Shown: piece after piece, positions 51,330-60,782 of the stretch
How the letters are laid out: every line of letters starts with the position of its first letter
How positions within the stretch are numbered: the first letter of the stretch is position 1
Assembly: GCA_947480015.1 (NCBI GenBank)
Contig: CANKBS010000014.1
Location: forward strand, 38,512 to 102,511
Source of the DNA: Sphingobacteriaceae bacterium
GTDB lineage: Bacteria > Bacteroidota > Bacteroidia > B-17B0 > Aurantibacillaceae
Length of the DNA stretch: 64,000 nucleotides
Reading direction: 5' to 3'
Program-made: the position numbers and the translations under genes
Notes under the pieces: generated by a model
Database searches by the model: none
Seen by the model: only the letters and a program-made list of their open reading frames with translations
Told to the model about the DNA's origin: nothing

Positions 51330-51960
51330 TGACTTCTATTAATTTTTGTTTTTCTTCTTTAAGTCTTAAATGCTGATATTCTTCAATCAGGCGTTTTAAT
51401 TCTGAAACATAACGGGCATCATAATAGCCGCGAATGTGGCGTTTGGCATCCACCAAGATAAAAAAGCTGTAATCGATGTAATAAGGTTTTTGAATAAAAT
51501 AGCTTTGGATCAAACTATCATAACTGCTTTTATGCCAATGATAAAAATGCACATTTTCACTAGCACTCAGTTTTTTTAATTCATCATAGGCTTGTGATTT
51601 ACCGTCCTTTAACGGCGTCACCAAAATAAAGGGAATGTGTTCGATCTTTGCTTTTTTATAATTTAAATATTCCCACAAGCCCGTTAAACGGTATGAGTCT
51701 GACCGGTATTTATCGTTAATGAATACAATGGCGTAAAGTGGGAAATCAGTTGTTTGGAGTTGTGTTAATGATGCCGTTGAATCGAGAGTCTTATAAAATT
51801 TATCGTTAACCGTATAAAAGTTGGTATCACCTTTTTGGATGACTTGTTTTGGGCCATAGAAAGGCAAACGCTTAGAATTAATGGTACTGGTTTCCAAAAT
51901 CAGCCAAAACAGCGACGGAAACACAATGATGAGTAGAAGGAGCCACTTTTTATTTTTCAC
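51307..51960 (-). CDS. Sco-like protein lacking all cysteines
   Basis: A 217-residue protein with an N-terminal signal/anchor (WLLLLIIVFPSLFWLILE). It parallels the Sco gene beside it: LPFYGPKQVIQKGDTNFYTV matches LPVYGVKHLVGNDTVYHSIG, and YSFFILVDAKRHIRGYYDAR matches the end of the Sco domain. It has no cysteine at all, and the copper-ligand His is replaced (YIDYSFF for LHSELF), so it cannot do the usual copper or redox chemistry. A role as partner or regulator of the neighbouring Sco protein is an inference. It overlaps the Sco gene by 23 bp. Confidence 0.7.
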   Translation of the reverse strand: MKNKKWLLLLIIVFPSLFWLILETSTINSKRLPFYGPKQVIQKGDTNFYTVNDKFYKTLDSTASLTQLQTTDFPLYAIVFINDKYRSDSYRLTGLWEYLNYKKAKIEHIPFILVTPLKDGKSQAYDELKKLSASENVHFYHWHKSSYDSLIQSYFIQKPYYIDYSFFILVDAKRHIRGYYDARYVSELKRLIEEYQHLRLKEEKQKLIEVNEIKRNH

Positions 51961-52054
51961 AGCCTAATATAATTTGCGGCAAAGATACAGGGATATTGGA
52001 AATAAACCATTCAAAGAATGAATTATTTGAGTGCAATAGGAATTAACGGGACAA

Positions 52055-53092
52055 TTAGTCTATAATTATTTTTTTGCTGATAGAAGCTTTACCTAAGCTC
52101 GTTTTAAGTAAATAAACTCCGGCCGGAAGTCCTGATAGATCTATGTTTTCCTGAATAGTGGAAGAATTCGACGAGGCCTTTTCTCTAACCAAATTACCAA
52201 GCAAAGAATAAAGTTGTATCACAGCGGTTTCATTTTCTGGATTACTCAAACGAATTTCGACTTGATCCTTTGCAGGATTAGGGAATAAATTAAAATCAGA
52301 AAGAAGCCTTGTGTTTTCTTTGATGCCAACAGCAACAAAAGAAGAACTGATACCCGATACCAGTCCCGAAAGTGTGGGCGCCCCTGCAAGTGGAATGTTC
52401 GTATAATTGTAATTAATGCTCAGTATGGGGAATTTCTGACTGGCATGGTAATAGTCATAAACTGTTTGAACAATGGTTCCAATTTGTCCTAATAGCGTAA
52501 TGGATAAACTAATGGTTTGTACACTTTTAACGCGTAATACATTGTTTAAACTTAAGTTATTTGGCAAATTTAAGGTGCCTAAGCCATCAGCGGTGGTGAC
52601 TACTTTGCCACTGCAATTGCCGGTTAAAGAAGCGGTGAAACTGCCGGCCAGATTATCGCTGTAAGTGTTGCCAAAACTAAAAGGGTATTTAATAACGATG
52701 GCACTGTTGGTAAACGTTAGGGCCATCGAACTGGCCGCAACGCCTAATACTTCGGTTTGCGCCGTTGGACTGCTAACCGATTTCATAAAGGTAGAAACTC
52801 CTCCTTGATCCTGAACCACGGTGCAACCCGGATAATTAGCCGAATTGGTAACAGAGGCAGGACTAATAAAATTATCGGTGATCAATGGTAAATAGGCTTG
52901 TAATTTAGTGAAATTCCAAACACTGGTACTACCTGTCACACTAATGGGCAAGCCCGTTGTAAAGGCCGTTGTATCCATGTTATAAGACATGTTCACATCG
53001 CCTGATTTTGCTTCGTTATAAGTTTGTGTTAAGGTTTGCGCTTTTATAAAAACAAGCGATAAACAAAAAATAAGACTAAGAATTTTTTTCAT
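52055..53092 (-). CDS. secreted protein with type IX (type A) C-terminal sorting domain
   Basis: A 345-residue protein. Signal peptide (MKKILSLIFCLSLVFIKAQT), a beta-rich unknown middle with many Thr and Ser, and a C-terminal sorting domain of about 75 residues with NLFPNPAKDQVEIRLSNP, VIQLYSLLGNLVRE and the ending GVYLLKTSLGKASISKKIII. Such proteins cross the outer membrane via SprA, are cleaved near the CTD and released or attached to the surface. The cargo's own function is not evident. It is a single-gene unit. Confidence 0.87.
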   Translation of the reverse strand: MKKILSLIFCLSLVFIKAQTLTQTYNEAKSGDVNMSYNMDTTAFTTGLPISVTGSTSVWNFTKLQAYLPLITDNFISPASVTNSANYPGCTVVQDQGGVSTFMKSVSSPTAQTEVLGVAASSMALTFTNSAIVIKYPFSFGNTYSDNLAGSFTASLTGNCSGKVVTTADGLGTLNLPNNLSLNNVLRVKSVQTISLSITLLGQIGTIVQTVYDYYHASQKFPILSINYNYTNIPLAGAPTLSGLVSGISSSFVAVGIKENTRLLSDFNLFPNPAKDQVEIRLSNPENETAVIQLYSLLGNLVREKASSNSSTIQENIDLSGLPAGVYLLKTSLGKASISKKIIID

Positions 53093-53160
53093 GGAAATAC
53101 TATTGATCTATTAAAGATAGTAAAAAATCACTATGGCAAAAATTGAATTCCTTTCCTAAA

Positions 53161-54759
53161 CTAGTGGTTTTCAATAAAGAGATTCTGTTTTAATAAAAAC
53201 GGATCTGTTCTTTTTTTGATCTCACTAAATAAGTCAGGTCCGTATTGAATGTACAAAGACGAAAAATTCTCGTGCCTCTCTTGCGGAATGCCACCGGGGA
53301 ACAAATTTGTTTTAATAGCATGAATTTGATTGATCTCGGTTTCTGATTTACGACGTAAGGCTTTGTTTCCTTTTTTCAATAAACGATCCAAACCATTCCA
53401 CACACGTTTGCTTTCTGCTGCTACAGAACCATTCAGGGTTTTGTCAAGCGGACTGATTTTCTCACGTATTTTAGCGTACACCTGTTTTATTTTTTCATGT
53501 TCTTCATCCAGTTCAAATACACGATTGTTCGCTTCTTGAAATTCCTGAATCAAATCATGCTCCGATTTAAAAAAATCTTCTTCCTTAAACTTTAATTTAT
53601 CAATTTTTCTTTGGGTGTTTTTATCTACTATGCTCACAAAATTCCGCGGCATTAAAATGGGAAATAAAACACCAAGGCCATCAAACATCTTCTTAAACTC
53701 AAGCCAGTAAGCTAACTCACCCGGACCACCGACATAGGCAATGTTTGGCAAAATGCACTGTTGGTAAAGCGGACGTAATACAACATTCGGACTAATTTTT
53801 TCCGGATGCTCATCAATGAGTTCATGCATTTCCGTTTCAGAAAAGTGTAACTCTGTTCCAACCACGGTAAATCCATCACCCACTTTTTCAATTCTTGCTC
53901 TTAATTGTTCTTCCATATAAAAACAATTAATGGGTCTTGCATTTACCTGGATAGGATAATTTAAAGCTTCAAGTTTTTTACATTGTTCATTTACTAAATC
54001 GTATGAACGGTTTTCAAAAATATCGGCTTTAAACTGCTCCTTGAATTGTTGTTTAAAGGCTGCATCATCACAATCAAGCACTACCAAACCATAAGCCCCA
54101 AACAATTCATTCACTAAATAACGGGTGGCTTTTGAAAGGGTATTGTTTTTTAAATAGGCACGTTCAAACAGATCAATCAGGTAATCCGAATTTTCTGATT
54201 TTCCAAAGGCTTCGCGTAATTCAGCCAAAACGCGATTTAATTCAGAGGTGTTGAAAAAACCAACGGCGCCGCTTTGATTACTTTCCCAACGAACCGTTTT
54301 CCCTGCCGAATGAAAATGGTTCACCTCGGCAAAATCATGATCTTCTGTGGCCATCCAATACACAGGTATAAACTCATGTTCGGGATGTTCTTTTTTTAAG
54401 GCTTCTGCCAGATTAATGGTAGAAAATAATTTGTAAATAAAATACAAGGGTCCGGTAAATAAACACAACTGATGTCCACTTGTAACCGTGTAAGCCATAC
54501 CCGAACCGATTTTCGAAATATTGGTTAAAGTTTTTTCGCTTGTATTGTGAACGGATTTCGTTTGTTCCACTAAAATCTCACTTAACAAAGTTCTGTCAAA
54601 TGTTTTATAAGGTTCCGTTTTTAGTAAGTGAGCGAAACCTTCTTTATCGGGATAGTAGGAATAAAATGAACGCAGCGTTTCTTCTTTGTCAAGATACTGC
54701 TGTACTAATTTATTTAATACACCCGAGTGTTTAAAGTCGATGGTTTTGTGTTGAAACAT
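53161..54759 (-). CDS. bshC: bacillithiol biosynthesis cysteine-adding enzyme BshC
   Basis: A 532-residue enzyme thought to add cysteine to glucosaminyl-malate in the last step of bacillithiol synthesis. Family patterns are TSGHQLCLFTGPLYFIYKLF, PVYWMATEDHDFAEVNHFHS, FYMEEQLRARIEKV, LRPLYQQCILPNIAYVGGPG and the C-terminal coiled coil around LDEEHEKIKQVYAKIREKI. Length is normal. It starts 2 bp after upp; the partner genes bshA and bshB are not in the window. Bacillithiol occurs in Firmicutes and many Bacteroidota, fitting the host assignment. Confidence 0.95.
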   Translation of the reverse strand: MFQHKTIDFKHSGVLNKLVQQYLDKEETLRSFYSYYPDKEGFAHLLKTEPYKTFDRTLLSEILVEQTKSVHNTSEKTLTNISKIGSGMAYTVTSGHQLCLFTGPLYFIYKLFSTINLAEALKKEHPEHEFIPVYWMATEDHDFAEVNHFHSAGKTVRWESNQSGAVGFFNTSELNRVLAELREAFGKSENSDYLIDLFERAYLKNNTLSKATRYLVNELFGAYGLVVLDCDDAAFKQQFKEQFKADIFENRSYDLVNEQCKKLEALNYPIQVNARPINCFYMEEQLRARIEKVGDGFTVVGTELHFSETEMHELIDEHPEKISPNVVLRPLYQQCILPNIAYVGGPGELAYWLEFKKMFDGLGVLFPILMPRNFVSIVDKNTQRKIDKLKFKEEDFFKSEHDLIQEFQEANNRVFELDEEHEKIKQVYAKIREKISPLDKTLNGSVAAESKRVWNGLDRLLKKGNKALRRKSETEINQIHAIKTNLFPGGIPQERHENFSSLYIQYGPDLFSEIKKRTDPFLLKQNLFIENH

Positions 54760-54761
54760 AA

Positions 54762-55415
54762 CTAAATTTTATCGCCAAAAGCCAAATCACCGGCATCGCC
54801 CAAACCCGGTACAATATAAGCTTGAGCCGTTAATTCCTCATCAATAGCGCCACACCAAATGGTATAGTTAAGCGAAGGCATCATGGCTTTTACATGATCG
54901 AGTCCTTGTGCGCTGGCAATTGCCGTTACAATATGGGTATGCTTAGGCGTTCCTTTTGCCAGCATGGCTTTATAACTTAGTACAACCGATGAACCGGAAG
55001 CTAACATGGGATCGCATAAAATCACCGTCTTGTCGCTGAGGTCCGGACTGGCAATATACTCGAGCGCAATTTCAAACGTATTGTTTTTGTGATGTTTGCG
55101 GTAGGCGCTTATAAAGGCACTGGGTGCTTTGTCGAAATAATTTAAAATGCCGCTGTGTAATGGCAAACCGGCACGGAGAATCGTAGCAACGACTACTTCG
55201 CTTGCTAATTGTTTGCTATCGGCAATCCCCAAGGGCGTGGTGGTTTTTACATGATCGTAGTGAAGGGTCTTACTGATTTCATAAGCAAAAATCTCACCCA
55301 AACGTTCCATGTTTTTACGAAAGCGCAGGGAGTCTTTTTGAATTTCAACATCTCTGATCTCAGATACAAACTGATTTAAGATCGAATTCTGCAAAGCTAA
55401 ATTATGTACCATCAT
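54762..55415 (-). CDS. upp: uracil phosphoribosyltransferase
   Basis: A 217-residue enzyme that makes UMP from uracil and PRPP for pyrimidine salvage. Seen are the N-terminal LRFRKNMERLGEIFAYEISK, ATILRAGLPLHSGILNYFDK, the PRPP-binding VILCDPMLASGSSVVLSYKA and the uracil-binding C terminus YIVPGLGDAGDLAFG. Length is normal for the family. It lies 23 bp after the thiolase gene and 2 bp before bshC, so all three are probably one transcript although their pathways differ. Confidence 0.96.
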   Translation of the reverse strand: MMVHNLALQNSILNQFVSEIRDVEIQKDSLRFRKNMERLGEIFAYEISKTLHYDHVKTTTPLGIADSKQLASEVVVATILRAGLPLHSGILNYFDKAPSAFISAYRKHHKNNTFEIALEYIASPDLSDKTVILCDPMLASGSSVVLSYKAMLAKGTPKHTHIVTAIASAQGLDHVKAMMPSLNYTIWCGAIDEELTAQAYIVPGLGDAGDLAFGDKI

Positions 55416-55438
55416 ATTTTACTTTTTTTTGAATAAAT

Positions 55439-56644
55439 CTAACAACGTTCAATTACGGCAGCATAGCCTTGTCCCACCCCAATACAAAGAGTCACAAGAG
55501 CATAGCGTTTATTATGCAAATGTAAATCAAGTGCGGCTGAATTTAAAATGCGGGCTCCGCTCATGCCTAATGGATGTCCCAGTGAAATAGCACCTCCATT
55601 TATATTGATGCGCGGATCGTTATCGCTTAAACCCCAGGCCCGGGCGCAGGCTAAACTTTGTGCTGCAAAGGCTTCGTTTAATTCAATCAGGTCAATGTCT
55701 TTAAAACTTAAACCGGCTCGTTTTAAGGCTTTATTAGAAGCTTCTACCGGACCAATACCCATAATGCGGGGTTCTACGCCCACCACGGCACTTGATACAA
55801 TGCGCGCCAAAGGTTTTAAATTATTTCTTTTCAAGCCCTCTTCGCTAGCTAATAATAAAGCAATGGCCCCATCGTTTAATCCACTGGCATTACCTGCTGT
55901 AACGGTACCGTCTTTTTTGAATGAAGGTTTTAAACTTCCCAATCCTTCTAAAGTGGTTTTTGCTTTGGCAAATTCATCTTTTGAAAATAAAATGGCATCA
56001 CCCTTTCTTTGGGGGATTTCAAGCGCCACAATTTCTTTTTCGAAACGTTTGTTCTCAAAGGCCTTGGCAGCTTTTTGCTGCGACCAATAAGCAAAGTTAT
56101 CCTGATCCACACGCGAGATCTTATATTTTTCAGCTACATTTTCGGCGGTATCGCCCATGGCATCTACACCAAACTGCTCCTTCATTTTTGGATTTATAAA
56201 ACGCCAGCCGAAACTGCTGTCGTATAATTGCTGATCGCGCCCATAAGCCGAAGAGGCTTTACTCATCACTAAAGGACCACGGGTCATATTTTCTACACCA
56301 CCCGATATCATTAAATCGTCATCACCTACTTGAATGGCTCTGGCAGCGTCAATTGAAGCACTCAAACCACTGGCACATAACCGATTCACCGTTTGTCCGG
56401 GAACCGTTATGGGTAAACCAGCTAATAAGGAGGCCATACGTGCCACATTGCGGTTATCCTCGCCGGCCTGATTGGCGCAACCCAAAATAACATCGCCTAC
56501 TTGTGAAAAATCAAGGCCGGCATTTTTATTCATTAATTCTTTAAGTACGAATGCCGCCAGATCATCGGTTCTCACCGAAGCCAGAGAGCCTCCAAAATTT
56601 CCGATTGCTGTGCGAACACCGTTTACAAGATAAGCTTGTTTCAT
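55439..56644 (-). CDS. acetyl-CoA C-acyltransferase (thiolase)
   Basis: A 401-residue thiolase. The acyl-accepting Cys90 is in NRLCASGLSASIDAARAIQV, the C-terminal motifs are NINGGAISLGHPLGMSGARI with the catalytic His, and TLCIGVGQGYAAV with the second Cys. It cleaves 3-ketoacyl-CoA with CoA or condenses two acyl-CoA units; whether it serves fatty-acid oxidation, aromatic degradation (PcaF-like) or acetoacetyl-CoA formation cannot be decided. No 3-hydroxyacyl-CoA dehydrogenase (fadB-like) is adjacent. It starts a minus-strand operon with upp and bshC. Confidence 0.93.
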   Translation of the reverse strand: MKQAYLVNGVRTAIGNFGGSLASVRTDDLAAFVLKELMNKNAGLDFSQVGDVILGCANQAGEDNRNVARMASLLAGLPITVPGQTVNRLCASGLSASIDAARAIQVGDDDLMISGGVENMTRGPLVMSKASSAYGRDQQLYDSSFGWRFINPKMKEQFGVDAMGDTAENVAEKYKISRVDQDNFAYWSQQKAAKAFENKRFEKEIVALEIPQRKGDAILFSKDEFAKAKTTLEGLGSLKPSFKKDGTVTAGNASGLNDGAIALLLASEEGLKRNNLKPLARIVSSAVVGVEPRIMGIGPVEASNKALKRAGLSFKDIDLIELNEAFAAQSLACARAWGLSDNDPRININGGAISLGHPLGMSGARILNSAALDLHLHNKRYALVTLCIGVGQGYAAVIERC

Positions 56645-56999
56645 AAATTTAATTGTTATGATCTGATTTGAAAAGAAGCATGGTTTAATTTAAAACCTAT
56701 TAGGGTAGGATTATTACAAAGCCATACCGGACGTAAAAATACAGGCTTTAATCCATTAATAAAACAAAAATTATATGAGGACTTTTTGTAATTATTCCGG
56801 ATTAAAATGGCGGACACAAATAAACTTTAGAAATATGAATTTGATTGGTTTACGGAGATAGACAAAATTTCACTAATGGACACGAATTATAAAACAAGTT
56901 TTAAACTCAATTCAGTGTATGCTCTGTTCCATCTGCACATAAACTTGCGTCAGTCTGAATGCTTCGCTTTGTGTAATTAGTGTCTGATCAGGCCGGGAA
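56645..56999. other. non-coding gap between thiolase and thioesterase genes
   Basis: These 355 bp contain no supported gene. The promoter of the thiolase operon should be in the first 100 bp (minus strand) but no exact TAnnTTTG is evident. Bases about 56860-56890 and 56968-56985 carry ATTAGTG / GTGTAATTAGTGTC-like fragments that resemble worn dispersed repeats. Confidence 0.4.
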
Positions 57000-57410
57000 T
57001 CACCAGTCCTTGGAGGTTTTATAAACGATGCCCTTAAATAAGGCACAAACTTTATCGGGATCATGCGTCAAAAAAACTTTTATGGCATAATGCCCGAGTT
57101 TATCGGTCTCGGTTTCGCAATGGGCCTCAGCGCTTATGTCATCGCCTTCTTTTAAACTGATAATATGCGAAATGGAGGTTTCTATGCTCACACTTTTTTT
57201 ACCTTTTGAATTGGAAGCAAAGGCCAGCGCTGAATCGGCCAGGGAATAGGTGATACCACCATGAGCAATGCCAAATCCGTTCAACATGTCTTTTTTAATA
57301 GTCATCTTTAACAGGCAGGAACCGGGTTTCAGGTCAAGGACTTTAATACCCAACCACTGACTAAAATAGTCGCCTTCCATCATTTTATTTACAATATCCT
57401 GCGCTTCCAT
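57000..57410 (-). CDS. hotdog-fold thioesterase, PaaI-like
   Basis: A 136-residue single hotdog domain. Features are FSQWLGIKVLDLKPGSCLLK, the catalytic region GFGIAHGGITYSLADSALAF (HGG with Asp after the turn) and ISLKEGDDISAEAHCETETD. PaaI-like enzymes hydrolyse acyl- or phenylacetyl-CoA esters as tetramers. I chose ATG 57410, which follows the upstream stop by one base; a longer frame from 57440 would overlap that gene by 29 bp. It is co-transcribed with the adenosyltransferase gene, though no shared pathway is evident. Confidence 0.88.
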   Translation of the reverse strand: MEAQDIVNKMMEGDYFSQWLGIKVLDLKPGSCLLKMTIKKDMLNGFGIAHGGITYSLADSALAFASNSKGKKSVSIETSISHIISLKEGDDISAEAHCETETDKLGHYAIKVFLTHDPDKVCALFKGIVYKTSKDW

Positions 57411-57411
57411 T

Positions 57412-57966
57412 TTAGAATTTTGCTTTCCAGGGAATTTCATTGGCTTTTAAAGTGAGCGTAAACCAACGTGAGAGCATAAATAAATAATCCGATAAGCGGT
57501 TCAGGTATTTGGAATGAATTTCTTCAACCTGCTCGTGTTCTGATAAACGTAATACCGCCCTTTCGGCTCTGCGACATACACAGCGGGCAATGTGGCAATA
57601 CGATACATGTACATGGCCACCCGGCAAAACAAAGGATTTCATCTCGGGCACGTCATCATTGATGGTGTCAATGGCTTTTTCTAATTGCTCAATGTCCGAT
57701 TCAAAAATAGGAGGCAGGGGCATTTTGTTTTTTAGCGGATCAGCGGCTAAATGACTGCCAATGGTAAAGAGTCGGTCTTGTATCGAAATTAAAAGATCAT
57801 AAGTGTTTTTGTCTTCTACCACATCGCGCAACAAACCAATGTGTGAATTTAATTCGTCCACGGTTCCGTAAGCTTCAATGCGTAAATGATATTTGGGTAG
57901 ACGCGTGCCCCCAATTAAAGAGGTTTGCCCCTTATCGCCGGTTTTGGTATAAATTTTAAATGACAT
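57412..57966 (-). CDS. ATP:cob(I)alamin adenosyltransferase, PduO type
   Basis: A 184-residue enzyme that transfers the adenosyl group of ATP to cob(I)alamin, making coenzyme B12. The ATP-binding N terminus KIYTKTGDKGQTSLIGGTRL, EAYGTVDELNSHIGLLRDVV, and the helix with ARCVCRRAERAVLRLSE followed by RLSDYLFMLSRW are the PduO signatures. Length is normal. No cobalamin riboswitch was seen upstream. B12-dependent genes are not in the window. One transcript with the PaaI-like gene. Confidence 0.95.
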   Translation of the reverse strand: MSFKIYTKTGDKGQTSLIGGTRLPKYHLRIEAYGTVDELNSHIGLLRDVVEDKNTYDLLISIQDRLFTIGSHLAADPLKNKMPLPPIFESDIEQLEKAIDTINDDVPEMKSFVLPGGHVHVSYCHIARCVCRRAERAVLRLSEHEQVEEIHSKYLNRLSDYLFMLSRWFTLTLKANEIPWKAKF

Positions 57967-58232
57967 AAAAAGAGTTTTTAGGAAAGACCATAAAATCTAA
58001 ACATAAAATTAAGAATAATGTTTAGTCCGAACTAATTTCTGTTTAAATCGAAATTTGTCAAGAAAAGTTCCTTAGGATCCTCAAAATGCCAAGACTGGTT
58101 TAATTAAACGCACTTAAAAAAATCAACTATTTTTTTAGCGGAAAACAGAAACTTAGATTGTATTTTAAATAGAATTTAATAGTTGGCATATTTAATTTCA
58201 ACAGAAAATTGGAGATATTTAAAGCTGCAGAG

Positions 58233-58371
58233 CGCCAGCGATTGAGTGAAAAGCCCTGCGCAGCAAAATAAAAAATGCCGTAGCAGAGAGGAGGCGCACA
58301 GAGTAAGCCCCCACAACGCACAGGCATTTTATTTTGTTAGCAGGCTTGGAATGAAAGCGCGTAAAGGCGCC
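58233..58371. other. palindromic non-coding element
   Basis: An imperfect inverted repeat of about 50 nt per arm with an inner segment of about 44 nt. Best-paired parts: GCGCC (58233) with GGCGC (58366), AAAAGCC (58250) with GGCTT (58343), and CAAAATAAAAAATGCC (58264-58279) with GGCATTTTATTTTG (58323-58336). The inner part is GC-rich (GGAGGCGCACAG, GCCCCCACAACGCACAGG). It lies alone in a 464-bp gap with no supported gene. It could be a structured RNA, a MITE-like element or a dispersed repeat; an integron-type attC site was considered, but the core sites are not convincing. Confidence 0.6.
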
Positions 58372-58430
58372 CAAAAAATATCCATACAAATAGAAAAACC
58401 TAAAATGACTCTTAAAAGGTTGCTAATTAA

Positions 58431-60782
58431 TTAAAACGTGAGACTAATGTTCACATTGGGCATAATAGGCAATTGATTGATGCGTTTAAAGGTAAAACGA
58501 TCCACATAAAAAATATTTTCGCGGTTATATATATTGGTGGCACCCGCATTCACATCAATGGTCGTTTTATCGCTCCATTTGTATTTGTATTTAATCCCGA
58601 TATCAAAACGGTGGTAATTCGGTAAGCGGCCACCATTAAGGGTAGAAGGGATGTAATTTAGATTTCCATTACCTGTGGTAAAATTGTAATTGATGTTTCC
58701 TTGGGGATTAAGTTGATTCACATAACCCTGAGTTTGAGTGAAAGGGAAGCCTGTACCGTAATTCCAGCGGGCATTAAACTCCCAGTTCTTTTTTTCTCCA
58801 AAGGTATAGGAGGTTACTAAATTAATATTATGTCTCCGGTCAAAAGTCGGTGGGTAATCTGTAACCACACCGGTGCTGGTATTACCCGACCAACGATCGT
58901 TATAAGTTAAAGAGTAAACAGCCCATACATAAAAACGTTTGCGGTCGTATTTTAAAACCACATCAAAACCACGGGCGCGACCTTGCTCAATCACAAAATT
59001 CTTTTTTAAAGCATCGGGGCGACTGACATTGGTAGTATTATCATCAAAAATTTTATCACGATTTGAATTCACAATTTGATTAAACATCTTCTGATACACT
59101 TCTACATTTAATTCAAAATGTTTAAATAAATCAAATTCAAAACCGCCAACAATGTGCGTGGCCTTTTGTACCGAGGAGTTTACGCTCCGAGCAACAGCAT
59201 TCTTATCCAAATATGTTTTTGAAAGTTCGGTGTTTTCAGGCGCATTAATAAAACCATAAAACAAATTCACCACATCACGATCGCTGTTAGCACTCATTAA
59301 AGTTTGGCTGTATAAACCACCGGCACCTTTAAAGCGAATTTTTTTAGTCACATTAATTTTAATGGCGGCTCTTGGTTCGGGCGACATCACACCAAGTGTG
59401 GCATAATATTGTATACGAAAACTCGGTTCAAAAACGATGCGTGATTTTTTGTCGATAAATTTATGTTTAATAAATCCCGCCACATCAATGGTAGCCCTTT
59501 GCATATCGATAACAGCCAAGTTGGGGTTTTTAACCTGATATTCGGTGGTGGTGGTTACCCCTTCAAAACCAAAACGCAATTCTTGTTTGCCTATAAATTT
59601 CACAAAATTAAAGCCGGTGTTTACACCCGAGATCTCCGAAAATTTTGAATCGCTCGATAAAGAAGGGTTGGTAAAATCGACATGGTATTTCGAATAGGAG
59701 AACATGCCTTCAATTAATAAATTGGTGGTTTGTGGCACCAATAAAAAGTTCACACCAACGCCGGTGTTTTTCCAGGCAAAGCTGGCAATATCACTGTAAT
59801 TAACCTTATCGTTAAAATTAAAACCAAAGGCACTTATTTTACTTCCACCGGTTGAGTTGATAGAAGCTTTGGCGTATAAATCGGTATAAAAAAACGGCAA
59901 ACCATTGGGATTGGCATAAGGATATATGATTTTGGAAGTAGTAGGTAAATAGGAATGTTTCGCCGAGACAATAAACGAAGAACTGGTATTGCCATTCTCT
60001 TTTAGTTTTACTAGTGGGCCTTCAATGGTAGTCTTTGCCCCAAAGGTAGAGGCAGACACTTTTCCGCTAATGCGTTTTTTATTGCCATCGCGGGTTGTAA
60101 TATCCATAATGGACGAAGTTCTTCCGCCGTATTCAGCACCAAAACCGGCACTATACACATCGGCATTTTTCATGATATCGCTGTCGAATACCGAAAACAA
60201 ACCAATGGAGTGAAAAGGGTTGTATACAATCATACCATCGAGCAGTACTTTATTCTGAACCGGTAAACCACCGCGAATGTATAGTTGCCCGCCTTGATCA
60301 CCGGTAAACACCACGCCGGGTAGCACCTGTAAATACTGGGCTATATCGGGTTCACCCACCGATGGTAATTTATTGATCACCACAGGATCTATCTTTTGAA
60401 TACCTACCGTGGTATTATCTGTTTTTTCGGTGGCTGTGGTGGTAATTTCAACTTCGTCTAATTTTAAGCCCCCTTTGCTGGCATAAAATTTCTTACTAAT
60501 TACCTCGCCGGCTTTGATGCTAAGCGGCTCTTTGATTGAATCATACTCTAAGTTGTGCATCACAATCGTATAATTGCCCGGTGGAACCCGATTAATGTTA
60601 AAAAAACCATTAAGGTCGGTATTGGCACCTATGGTGGTACCCTTCAAATACACTACAGAAAAAGGAACCGGTTCGCCATTGGCTTTATCGTAAACAAAAC
60701 CCTTAATAGAGCCATTAACACTTTGCGATAGGCCCGAAAAGGCCATGGTAACAAGGAAAGAGACGATGAACAAGTATCGCAT
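58431..60782 (-). CDS. TonB-dependent outer-membrane receptor
   Basis: A 783-residue protein with signal peptide (MRYLFIVSFLVTMAFSGLSQ). It has a carboxypeptidase-like regulatory domain at about 25-115 (SIKGFVYDKANGEPVPFSVV, GANTDLNGFFNINRVPPGNY), a plug domain at about 125-235 (LPSVGEPDIAQYLQVLPGVV, LYIRGGLPVQNKVLLDGMIV), then the beta-barrel to the end (PIMPNVNISLTF). Substrates could be sugars, metal complexes or peptides. There is no SusD-like partner. I prefer ATG 60782 to the ATG 15 bp upstream, as it gives a typical signal peptide. Confidence 0.93.
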   Translation of the reverse strand: MRYLFIVSFLVTMAFSGLSQSVNGSIKGFVYDKANGEPVPFSVVYLKGTTIGANTDLNGFFNINRVPPGNYTIVMHNLEYDSIKEPLSIKAGEVISKKFYASKGGLKLDEVEITTTATEKTDNTTVGIQKIDPVVINKLPSVGEPDIAQYLQVLPGVVFTGDQGGQLYIRGGLPVQNKVLLDGMIVYNPFHSIGLFSVFDSDIMKNADVYSAGFGAEYGGRTSSIMDITTRDGNKKRISGKVSASTFGAKTTIEGPLVKLKENGNTSSSFIVSAKHSYLPTTSKIIYPYANPNGLPFFYTDLYAKASINSTGGSKISAFGFNFNDKVNYSDIASFAWKNTGVGVNFLLVPQTTNLLIEGMFSYSKYHVDFTNPSLSSDSKFSEISGVNTGFNFVKFIGKQELRFGFEGVTTTTEYQVKNPNLAVIDMQRATIDVAGFIKHKFIDKKSRIVFEPSFRIQYYATLGVMSPEPRAAIKINVTKKIRFKGAGGLYSQTLMSANSDRDVVNLFYGFINAPENTELSKTYLDKNAVARSVNSSVQKATHIVGGFEFDLFKHFELNVEVYQKMFNQIVNSNRDKIFDDNTTNVSRPDALKKNFVIEQGRARGFDVVLKYDRKRFYVWAVYSLTYNDRWSGNTSTGVVTDYPPTFDRRHNINLVTSYTFGEKKNWEFNARWNYGTGFPFTQTQGYVNQLNPQGNINYNFTTGNGNLNYIPSTLNGGRLPNYHRFDIGIKYKYKWSDKTTIDVNAGATNIYNRENIFYVDRFTFKRINQLPIMPNVNISLTF

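Noticed and set aside
57967..58120. Cobalamin riboswitch before the adenosyltransferase gene
   Set aside because: No B12-box-like or long structured leader is present directly upstream of 57966.
58127..58327. 66-residue reading frame on the minus strand
   Set aside because: It lies within the palindromic element, has no promoter or conserved domain, and looks like a chance frame.
58264..58336. Integron attC site
   Set aside because: The arms are palindromic, but proper GTTRRRY / RYYYAAC core sites in the right places were not found, and no integrase is near.
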